Shown one piece after another: positions 21,339 through 28,434 of a stretch of 31,583 nucleotides of DNA. A model generated the notes under the pieces. The model had not been told where the DNA came from, did no database searches, and saw nothing but the letters and a program-made list of their open reading frames with translations. Position 1 is the first letter of the stretch. Every line of letters starts with the position of its first letter. The stretch comes from Galactobacter sp. (GTDB lineage: Bacteria; Actinomycetota; Actinomycetes; Actinomycetales; Micrococcaceae), in NCBI RefSeq assembly GCF_022712295.1, contig NZ_JALAGT010000114.1:1-31583 (forward strand), in the 5' to 3' direction. Both the position numbers and the translations under genes were made by a program.

Positions 21339-22595
21339 ATGCCTCCTGAAGACAACGGTGTCTCTTCCGGTCCGACTCGGCCCGGCTCACCTGCCGGCCC
21401 CGGGTCCCAGTCCGCCTTGCGGCGCGAAAACGTCCGCCGCGTGACCACCGCGTTGGCCGGCGACGGACCTGCCACGCAGGCCCAACTGACACGCGTCACC
21501 GGGCTCTCGGCAGGCACAGTCGCCAGCATCGTCCACGATCTCGAGGCCGAGGGGCGGCTGAAGCTCTCCCCCACCACCTCCTCCGGTCGCAGGGCCCTGC
21601 TCATCCACCTCGTGGACACCGGTCGCGTGGCAGCAGGGATCGACATCGGCCGTGCCCACGTCAGGGCCATCATCGCCTCGCCCACCCACGAGATCCTCGG
21701 TGAGGCTGTGCGACGACTTCCCGTGGGCCACGATGCCGACACCGGTATCGCGGCCGCCGTCGAGGTCCTGGACCAAGCGCTGTCCCAGGCGGATCGGACT
21801 CATGCCCACATCCTGGGGGCAGGGGTCGGAATCCCGGGCCCCTTCGACACCGAAACCGGCCGCATCGGGTCAGGCGCCATCCTCCCCGAATGGGTCGGAT
21901 TGGACATCGCCGACCGCATGTCCGCCGTCCTCGGCCTACCGGTTCAGGTGGGCAATGACGCGAACCTCGGTGCGCTGGCCCACCTGGGTTGGGGCGAGCA
22001 CTCCGCCGGGGAGAACTTCGTCTTCGTCAAGATCGGCACCGGTATCGGCATGGGCCTCGTCGTGGACGGACGGGTCTACACGGGCCACAGCGGCCTCGCC
22101 GGGGAAATCGGACACAGCGTGGTCATCGACCAGGGAGCGGTGTGCCGTTGTGGCAACCGCGGATGCTTGGAGACCGTTGCGTCCACCGCCGCGATGCTGC
22201 ACGCGCTCTCTGCCGTGCCGAAACCACCGTCCACCACTGACGAGCTGGTGGAACGGGCCCTGGCCGGCGACATCGCGACATGTCGCGTAGTGGAGGACGC
22301 CGGAGCCTCGCTCGGCAAGGTCCTTGGCCAGATCGCGAGCATCCTGAATCCCCACACCATCCTCATCGGCGGGCCACTGAGCGTCCTGAACGGCCACCTG
22401 TTGGACCCGATCATGCGAGGACTCACACGCCACACGGTGCCGGACATCATCGACACCACCACGGTGGCCATGGCCGGCCTCGGAGATCGGGCCGAAGCCC
22501 TCGGCGCCGCCCTCAGCGTGCTGATGGCGGCCGACCCGGCCGACCTGTACGGACCAGTGGACCACTCGCCGTCGGGCCTTGAAGTAAGCCGCTGA
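21339..22595 (+). CDS. ROK family transcriptional regulator
   Basis: This 418-residue regulator joins an N-terminal winged helix (about residues 25-80, with ATQAQLTRVTGLSAGTVASIVHDLEAEG) to a ROK sugar-kinase-like domain. The ATP/sugar site GNDANLGALAHL (Asn206/Asp207) and GTGIGMGLVVDG are intact. The zinc motif GHS..CRCGNRGCLE (His259, Cys269, Cys271, Cys276) is complete. It should sense a sugar or sugar phosphate and control the ABC importer genes that start 111 bases downstream. The start at 21339 is the last of several ATG/GTG options and follows the -35 element; an earlier ATG at 21291 would cover the promoter. XylR, NagC or Mlc-type roles cannot be told apart by sequence here. Confidence 0.88.
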   Translation: MPPEDNGVSSGPTRPGSPAGPGSQSALRRENVRRVTTALAGDGPATQAQLTRVTGLSAGTVASIVHDLEAEGRLKLSPTTSSGRRALLIHLVDTGRVAAGIDIGRAHVRAIIASPTHEILGEAVRRLPVGHDADTGIAAAVEVLDQALSQADRTHAHILGAGVGIPGPFDTETGRIGSGAILPEWVGLDIADRMSAVLGLPVQVGNDANLGALAHLGWGEHSAGENFVFVKIGTGIGMGLVVDGRVYTGHSGLAGEIGHSVVIDQGAVCRCGNRGCLETVASTAAMLHALSAVPKPPSTTDELVERALAGDIATCRVVEDAGASLGKVLGQIASILNPHTILIGGPLSVLNGHLLDPIMRGLTRHTVPDIIDTTTVAMAGLGDRAEALGAALSVLMAADPADLYGPVDHSPSGLEVSR

Positions 22596-22620
22596 CCGAA
22601 CGACGTCATGCTTTCAGAGG

Positions 22621-22651
22621 TTGACGACAAGCCGCTGAGCGGCTTTACTTT
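22621..22651 (+). promoter_or_regulatory. Hairpin with -35-like box between ROK gene and mmsA
   Basis: AAGCCGC (22629-22635) and GCGGCTT (22639-22645) pair around TGA and are followed by TTACTTTCT, as in a short terminator. TTGACG (22621-22626) lies upstream and TTTACT (22644-22649) is 17 bases further on, so the same palindrome also sits in the spacer of a possible promoter. A second pairing is possible: AAGTAAGCCGCT at 22582-22593 with AGCGGCTTTACTT at 22638-22650. Operator, attenuator and terminator readings are all open. Confidence 0.5.
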
Positions 22652-22706
22652 CTGAACGAATACCCGGTCGTGTGACCGGAACCACTCACAAAGAGGTGAA
22701 ACGAAC

Positions 22707-24281
22707 GTGGACGCAGCTGTCGACGTGCACTCGACCGGGACCGGAGACACCATCCTGTCGATGCAACACATCACCAAGCGCTTCGGTCCCGTGACCGCGC
22801 TGGACGATGTGAACCTGACCGTAGCTCGCGGGGAGATCCATGCGATCTGCGGCGAGAACGGTGCAGGCAAGTCCACCCTGATGAACGTGCTCTCCGGCGT
22901 CTACGGACACGGGACCTACGAGGGACGCATCGAGTTCAACGGCAAGGAAACCCGCTTCGGTGGCATCCGGGACTCCGAGGGCGTCGGCATCGTCATCGTC
23001 CATCAGGAACTCGCACTGATCCCCGAGCTCTCCATCGCGGAGAACATCTTCATGGGCAACGAGCGTGCCGCCGGAGGTGTCATCAACTGGGTCGACACCA
23101 ACCGCGCCGCCACGGAATTGATGCAGCGTGTTGGCCTCAACGAGGACCCCGACACCAAGATCAAGGACATCGGCGTCGGCAAGCAGCAGCTCGTGGAGAT
23201 CGCCAAGGCGTTGGCCAAGGACGTGCAGCTGCTGATCCTGGACGAGCCGACCTCCGCGCTGAACGAACACGATTCGCAGGACCTGCTCAAGCTCATGGAC
23301 GGCCTGCGGCAGCGCGGGATCACCTGCATCATGATCAGCCACAAGCTCAATGAGATCGAGCAGATCTCCGACTCGCTGACCATCATCCGTGACGGCCAGA
23401 CCATCCAGACCATGAACCGAGCCACCGGCTTCGACGAGGACTCCATCATCCGCGCCATGGTGGGTCGTTCCCTTGCCTCTCGTTTCCCCGATCACACGCC
23501 CAACATCGGAGAGACTCTTCTCGAGGTGCGCGACTGGACGGTGCAGCACCCGCAGGTCGCGGACCGGCTCAGTTCCAAGCACGCTTCGTTCCACGTGAGG
23601 AAGGGAGAGATCGTCGGCTTCGCCGGGCTGATGGGCGCGGGCCGCACCGAGTTGATGCGTTCCATCTTCGGGGAGACCTACGGCCAGAAGATTTCCGGCG
23701 AGGTCCTGATGCACGGCCAGAAGAAGGACGTCTCCACGGTGAAGAAGGCCATCAAGGCCGGCCTTGCCTACGTCTCCGAGGACCGCAAGACCCTTGGCCT
23801 GAATCTGTTGGACACCATCCGACGCACCACTGTGGCAGCGAAACTTCCCAAGATCTCCAAGCGGGGGGTGGTTGACCGTGACGCCGAGTTCAGGGCAGCG
23901 GAGGAGTACCGGCAGCGGCTACGCACCAAGGCTCCCTCGGTGGAAGAAGGCGTGGCCCGCCTCTCCGGAGGCAATCAGCAGAAGGTGGTGCTCTCCAAGT
24001 GGCTCTTCAGCGACCCCGAGGTGCTCATCCTGGACGAGCCCACGCGTGGCATCGACGTGGGCGCCAAATATGAGATCTACGGGATCATCCAAGCTCTGGC
24101 AGACCAGGGGCACGCGGTCATCGTGGTCTCCTCGGAACTGCCCGAGCTGCTGGGTCTCTCCGACCGCATCTACACGCTCTTCGAGGGCGCCATCACCGGT
24201 GAGGTCTCCCGCGAGCAGGCCACGCAGGAGAACCTCATGCGCCTGATGACCTCCGCCCATCCCCGTCCCGTGGCCGCCTGA
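22707..24281 (+). CDS. mmsA: Multiple sugar ABC transporter ATPase MmsA/GguA
   Basis: This 524-residue double ATPase has two nucleotide-binding halves. The first has Walker A GENGAGKST (49-57) and Walker B LLILDEPTSAL, with a degenerate signature (VGKQQLVEIAKAL). The second has a full signature LSGGNQQKV and Walker B VLILDEPTRGID, while its Walker A-like loop (GLMGAGRTE) is degenerate. This asymmetry is normal for RbsA/XylG/MmsA proteins. It powers sugar uptake together with the permease and the binding protein that follow. The GTG start at 22707 lies 8 bases after AGAGGTG. It is first in the three-gene importer operon. With a ChvE-type partner, the system likely takes up several monosaccharides. 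Confidence 0.94.
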   Translation: MDAAVDVHSTGTGDTILSMQHITKRFGPVTALDDVNLTVARGEIHAICGENGAGKSTLMNVLSGVYGHGTYEGRIEFNGKETRFGGIRDSEGVGIVIVHQELALIPELSIAENIFMGNERAAGGVINWVDTNRAATELMQRVGLNEDPDTKIKDIGVGKQQLVEIAKALAKDVQLLILDEPTSALNEHDSQDLLKLMDGLRQRGITCIMISHKLNEIEQISDSLTIIRDGQTIQTMNRATGFDEDSIIRAMVGRSLASRFPDHTPNIGETLLEVRDWTVQHPQVADRLSSKHASFHVRKGEIVGFAGLMGAGRTELMRSIFGETYGQKISGEVLMHGQKKDVSTVKKAIKAGLAYVSEDRKTLGLNLLDTIRRTTVAAKLPKISKRGVVDRDAEFRAAEEYRQRLRTKAPSVEEGVARLSGGNQQKVVLSKWLFSDPEVLILDEPTRGIDVGAKYEIYGIIQALADQGHAVIVVSSELPELLGLSDRIYTLFEGAITGEVSREQATQENLMRLMTSAHPRPVAA

Positions 24282-24323
24282 GCCACCCAACCTGACTCGA
24301 TTCATACGTCAAGGAAGTCGTCA

Positions 24324-25601
24324 GTGAAATCCATCAAGCAGCTCTTCGGCGGCAACATCCGCCAATTCGGGATGATCTTCGCCCTCGTCGCGATGATCAT
24401 CTTCTTCCAGGTCGCCACCGGAGGGAACGTCCTCACCTCAGGCAACCTGCAGAACCTGGTCAACGGCTACGCCTACGTGCTGGTGCTGGCCATCGGCATG
24501 GTGATGGTGATCATCATGGGCCACATCGACCTCTCCGTCGGTTCGGTGGCGGCCTTCGTGGGGATTGCCGTGGCCATGGCCATGCGGGAATGGGGACTGC
24601 CCTGGTGGGGCGGCATCCTTTTCGGCATCGGCCTGGGACTGCTGGCCGGTGCGTGGCAGGGCTTCTGGGTGGCCTACGTCGGCATTCCCGCGTTCATCAC
24701 CACGCTGGCAGGCATGCTGCTCTTCCGTGGCCTGAACCAGCTGATCGGCAAGCAGAACACCATCCCGGTTCCCGAGGGCTTCCAGGTCATCGGCAACGGG
24801 TACATGCCGGACGGCGGCGACAACGCTGCCTACAACTACCCGACCTTGGTGTTGGGCCTGCTGGCGATCCTCTACCTGATCTGGGCCGCGTTCCGAACAC
24901 GTAAGCGCGCCCACAAGGCAGGTACCACCGTGGTCCCGGTCTGGGTGGATGTGGTCCGCACCGTGGTGATCTGCGCGGTCATCGCCTACGTGACCTACCT
25001 CTTCGCCACCGGACGCCCCGGCACGTCCTTCCCCGTGGTCGGCATCATTCTCGTGGTGCTGGTGATCATCTACCACTTCGTCACCTCCCGTACGGTGGCT
25101 GGCCGCTCCATCTACGCGGTGGGCGGCAACCGGCAGGCCGCACGCCTCTCCGGTATCAACGACAAGCGCGTGGACTTCTTCGTGATGATGAACATGTCCA
25201 CCCTGGCCGCCGTGGCCGGCATGGTCTTCATCGCCCGTTCGCAGGCCTCCGGCCCGCTGGACGGTACCGGCTGGGAGCTGGACGCCATCGCCTCCGTGTT
25301 CATCGGTGGCGCGGCCGTCTCCGGCGGCGTCGGCACCGTGGTCGGCTCCATTGTGGGCGGCTTGGTCATGGCCGTGCTCAACAACGGCCTGCAGCTGATG
25401 AACGCCGGTACCGCCTGGACCTCCATCATCAAGGGCTTGGTGCTGCTGGTCGCCGTGGCCTTCGATGTCTGGAGCAAGAAGCAGGGCAAGCCCTCCATCC
25501 TCGGCCGGCTGCTGAAGGGTATGCACGGCAACCGGCCCACACCGGAACAGACCGAGGCGGGCGTCATCATCCCGCCGGTGCCGGCCGACCAGCCCAAGTA
25601 A
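24324..25601 (+). CDS. mmsB: Multiple sugar ABC transporter permease MmsB/GguB
   Basis: This 425-residue permease of the ribose/xylose (BPD_transp_2) type has about ten membrane segments. It includes MVMVIIMGHIDLSVGSVAAFVG, the conserved early loop of this family, and GGAAVSGGVGTVVGSIVGGLVM in the C-terminal half. A charged region of about 30 residues (FRTRKRAHKAGTTVVP) in the middle matches the longer XylH/MmsB group. The start is GTG at 24324 with AAGGAAG upstream. It lies between mmsA (42-base gap) and the binding protein (64-base gap). The C-terminal 25 residues are a Pro/Glu-rich tail of no known role. Confidence 0.94.
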   Translation: MKSIKQLFGGNIRQFGMIFALVAMIIFFQVATGGNVLTSGNLQNLVNGYAYVLVLAIGMVMVIIMGHIDLSVGSVAAFVGIAVAMAMREWGLPWWGGILFGIGLGLLAGAWQGFWVAYVGIPAFITTLAGMLLFRGLNQLIGKQNTIPVPEGFQVIGNGYMPDGGDNAAYNYPTLVLGLLAILYLIWAAFRTRKRAHKAGTTVVPVWVDVVRTVVICAVIAYVTYLFATGRPGTSFPVVGIILVVLVIIYHFVTSRTVAGRSIYAVGGNRQAARLSGINDKRVDFFVMMNMSTLAAVAGMVFIARSQASGPLDGTGWELDAIASVFIGGAAVSGGVGTVVGSIVGGLVMAVLNNGLQLMNAGTAWTSIIKGLVLLVAVAFDVWSKKQGKPSILGRLLKGMHGNRPTPEQTEAGVIIPPVPADQPK

Positions 25602-25665
25602 TCCCCGAACAGACCCACCAACCCACCCAGTCACTCGACTACATCATTTCTCGAAGGAGAGAAAC

Positions 25666-26772
25666 ATGAGCAAGCGCAAACTCTTGAGCGGCTTCGCCGC
25701 CATCGCTGCGGCCTCGGCCCTGGCCCTGACCGGCTGCGGCCGCGATTCCGGTGATTCCGGTTCCGGAGACGGCGGCTCCGGCGACAAAGGAGGTTTCTCC
25801 GCGGACGCCAAAATCGGCGTCTCGCTGCCGCAGAAGACCTCGGAGAACTGGGTCCTCGCCGAGAACCTGTTCAACAAGGACCTCAAGGACGCTGGCTTCA
25901 AGCCCACCGTCCAGTTCGCCAACAACGGCGCCTCCGAACAGCAGAACCAGATCGACGCCATGATCACCTCCGGTGTGAAGGTCCTGGTCGTCGGTGCCGT
26001 GGACGGCAAGCAGCTCAACTCGCAGCTGCAGCGCGCCAAGGACGAGGGCATCACCGTGATCGCTTACGACCGCATGCTGACCAACTCCAAGAACGTGGAC
26101 TACTACATCGCCTATGACAACTACAAGGTCGGCGAGCTGCAGGGTGACGCCCTGTTGCAGGGTCTCGAGGAGCGCAAGGGTGACGGACCGTACAACATCG
26201 AGCTCGTGGCCGGTTCCCCGGATGACGCCAACGCCACCCCGTTCTTCGAGGGTGCCATGTCCAAGCTCGAGCCCAAGATCAAGGACGGGACCCTGAAGAT
26301 CCTCTCGGGTCAGAAGGAGTTCAGCAAGGTCGCAACGCAGGGTTGGGACCCCAAGAACGTCCAGTCGCGCATGGACACCATCCTCTCGGCCAAGTACGGC
26401 AGCGAGTCCCTGGACGGCGTGCTCTCCCCGAACGACACCCTGGCCCGCGCCGCACTGGTCTCCGCCAAGAACGCCGGCCAGGAGGTTCCGGTCGTGACGG
26501 GTCAGGACTCCGAGGTCGAGTCCCTGAAGTCCATCCTGGCGGGCAACCAGTACTCCACCATCAACAAGGACACCACCAACCTGGTGACCCAGACGGTGAA
26601 GATGGTGACGGACCTGCAGAAGGGTGAGGACATCAAGGAGGCCACGGACAAGACCAACAACGAGGTCAAGGACGTGCCCACCGAGTACCTGGATCCGGTG
26701 CTCGTGACCAAGGAGAACATCAAGGATGCCTACAAGAATGACGAGTCCCTGAACAAGATCGTCAATCCCTGA
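25666..26772 (+). CDS. chvE: Sugar-binding lipoprotein, ChvE type
   Basis: This 368-residue extracytoplasmic binding protein has a signal peptide with lipobox LTGC (Cys24). A Gly/Ser/Asp linker follows (25-45), then a periplasmic-binding-protein type I fold. The wording GVKVLVVGAVDGKQLNSQLQRAKDEGITVIAYDRMLTNS, YNIELVAGSPDDANATPFFEGAM and VVTGQDSEVESLKSILAGNQYSTI closely follows ChvE of Agrobacterium, which binds several aldoses. It feeds the MmsA/MmsB transporter. A strong AAGGAGA site precedes the ATG. A 17-bp terminator hairpin ends the operon. As the abundant component, it may be more strongly translated than its partners. Confidence 0.94.
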   Translation: MSKRKLLSGFAAIAAASALALTGCGRDSGDSGSGDGGSGDKGGFSADAKIGVSLPQKTSENWVLAENLFNKDLKDAGFKPTVQFANNGASEQQNQIDAMITSGVKVLVVGAVDGKQLNSQLQRAKDEGITVIAYDRMLTNSKNVDYYIAYDNYKVGELQGDALLQGLEERKGDGPYNIELVAGSPDDANATPFFEGAMSKLEPKIKDGTLKILSGQKEFSKVATQGWDPKNVQSRMDTILSAKYGSESLDGVLSPNDTLARAALVSAKNAGQEVPVVTGQDSEVESLKSILAGNQYSTINKDTTNLVTQTVKMVTDLQKGEDIKEATDKTNNEVKDVPTEYLDPVLVTKENIKDAYKNDESLNKIVNP

Positions 26773-26789
26773 CCTGGTTACCTCCCGTA

Positions 26790-26826
26790 GAGGCGGTCCC
26801 GCACCTTCCAGGTGCGGGGCCGCCTC
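26790..26826 (+). terminator. Intrinsic terminator of the sugar ABC operon
   Basis: A 17-bp stem with one G-T pair (arms 26790-26806 and 26810-26826) encloses a 3-base loop, starting GAGGCGG and ending CCGCCTC. It begins 17 bases after the chvE stop. No T run follows. Confidence 0.8.
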
Positions 26827-26950
26827 CGCGTCCGGTGCCCGACGGCGGCCGCCGCCCGCGCGAGACCCGAGGCCGGCCCGTCGGACAGGAGTTTCCTGCC
26901 AAAATGCCCGACGACGTGTTCTCACCTTTCGCCGGCGGCTCGCCTGCCTG

Positions 26951-26956
26951 TACTGT
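26951..26956 (+). promoter_or_regulatory. -10 element of the GCS2-like gene
   Basis: TACTGT lies 8 bases before the ATG at 26965, with no ribosome binding site between. It is one of the leaderless-type starts of this window. Confidence 0.5.
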
Positions 26957-26964
26957 CCCCATTC

Positions 26965-28431
26965 ATGGGAGCAGAGGTCAGCACACAGCACTTCAGCCGC
27001 GAGGAACGCAGGCTCTACCGTGAGCGGTTGGCGGAGCACCTTGACTCGCTGGCCACGTTGGTTCATCGGGGCGTGTTCCACGATGCCTCGAGCATCGGGC
27101 TGGAACTCGAACTCAACCTCGTGGATCAGGATCAGAATCCTGCCCTGCGCAATGCGGAAGTACTTGAGGCCATTGCGGATCCTGCGTTCCAGACGGAGAT
27201 CGGCGCGTACAACATCGAGTTCAACCACCCGGCACTGACCATCCAGGGCCGGGGCTTGTTGGAGCTCGAGGAGAACCTGCGCGAGGAGCTGGACACCGCT
27301 CAGGCGCGGGCGGAATCCGTGGGTACCGGCATCGTGATGGCGGGCATCCTGCCCACGTTGGGGCGCGACTTCGGGACCAGCGGCGAATGGATCTCGGCCG
27401 GGGAACGCTACGCGGCGCTCAACTCCCAGGTCCTCGCGGCCCGTGGAGAGGACGTCCTGATCGACATCACCGGGACCGAGCGACTGCGCTTCCACGCCGA
27501 GAACATCGCTCCAGAGGCGGCCTGCACCTCCACGCAACTGCACGTGCAGGTGACTCCGGAGAACTTCGCCCCGACCTGGAACGCCGCCCAGGTGATCGCG
27601 GCCCCACAGGTGGCTCTGGCCGCCAACTCCCCCATCTTCATGGGGAAACAGCTCTGGGCGGAGTCACGGATCGAGGTGTTCAAGCAGGCCATCGACACCA
27701 GGCCTCCAGAACTGCGCAATCAGGGCGTGCGACCCCGCGTCTGGTTCGGCGAGAAATGGATCACCTCGGTCCTTGACCTGTTCGAGGAGAACGTGCGCTA
27801 CTTCCCCGCGCTGCTACCGGAGCTCTCCGACGATCCCGCGCGCCAGGTCCAGGGCGTTCCGACCCTGGACGAACTACGGCTGCACAACGGCACCGTGTAC
27901 CGCTGGAACCGTCCCATCTACGACCCCTCGGGCGGGCAGCCACACCTGCGCATCGAGAACCGGCTGCTGCCGGCCGGCCCCACCGTGGTGGACACCGTCG
28001 CGAACGCCGCCTTCTTCTTCGGGCTGGTCCGCGTGCTGCGCAACGCCGAGCGCCCGCTGTGGACCCGGATGGCGTTCTCCTCCGCATCGGAGAACTTCCT
28101 GCGCTGCGCCCGCCACGGCCTGGAGACCACCGTGTACTGGCCCGGCCTGGGCGAAATCCCTGTGGTGGAGCTGATCCTGCGGCACCTCCTGCCGCTGGCC
28201 CAACAGGGATTGTCGGAGCTGGGCGTGGAACCGGACGTGGCCGAGCGCTACCTGTCCGTGCTGCGTGAACGCTGCACCACCGAACAGACGGGCTCGCAAT
28301 GGCTCACCCAGGGATTGCACTCCCGCGAGGCCGCAGGCCTGGACCGTGCGGCCGCACTACGGGACCTGGTGGCCGGCTACTCCAAGCACATGCACGAGGG
28401 GTCGCCGGTCCACAGCTGGCCGCTGGACTGA
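26965..28431 (+). CDS. GCS2-family glutamate-cysteine ligase-like protein
   Basis: This 488-residue protein belongs to the carboxylate-amine ligase / GCS2 fold, in an actinobacterial group that is about this long. Recognisable blocks are IGLELELNLVDQDQNPALRNAEVLEAI, FQTEIGAYNIEFNHPALTIQG, EAACTSTQLHVQVTPENF, GVRPRVWFGEKWITSVLDLFEENVRYFPALLP and LRIENRLLPAGPTVVDTVANAAFFFGLV. Family members use ATP to couple an amino acid to an amine, but this group lacks a proven substrate. Actinobacteria use mycothiol rather than glutathione, so true gamma-glutamylcysteine synthesis is doubtful. The ATG 8 bases after a -10 element is preferred over the longer frame from 26812, which covers the upstream terminator. 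It ends 3 bases before the converging TPR gene. Confidence 0.85.
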   Translation: MGAEVSTQHFSREERRLYRERLAEHLDSLATLVHRGVFHDASSIGLELELNLVDQDQNPALRNAEVLEAIADPAFQTEIGAYNIEFNHPALTIQGRGLLELEENLREELDTAQARAESVGTGIVMAGILPTLGRDFGTSGEWISAGERYAALNSQVLAARGEDVLIDITGTERLRFHAENIAPEAACTSTQLHVQVTPENFAPTWNAAQVIAAPQVALAANSPIFMGKQLWAESRIEVFKQAIDTRPPELRNQGVRPRVWFGEKWITSVLDLFEENVRYFPALLPELSDDPARQVQGVPTLDELRLHNGTVYRWNRPIYDPSGGQPHLRIENRLLPAGPTVVDTVANAAFFFGLVRVLRNAERPLWTRMAFSSASENFLRCARHGLETTVYWPGLGEIPVVELILRHLLPLAQQGLSELGVEPDVAERYLSVLRERCTTEQTGSQWLTQGLHSREAAGLDRAAALRDLVAGYSKHMHEGSPVHSWPLD

Positions 28432-28434
28432 TCC

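Noticed and set aside
25639..27543. 634-residue open frame opposite chvE and the GCS2-like gene
   Set aside because: It spans two unrelated genes and the terminator between them, and its composition is low-complexity.
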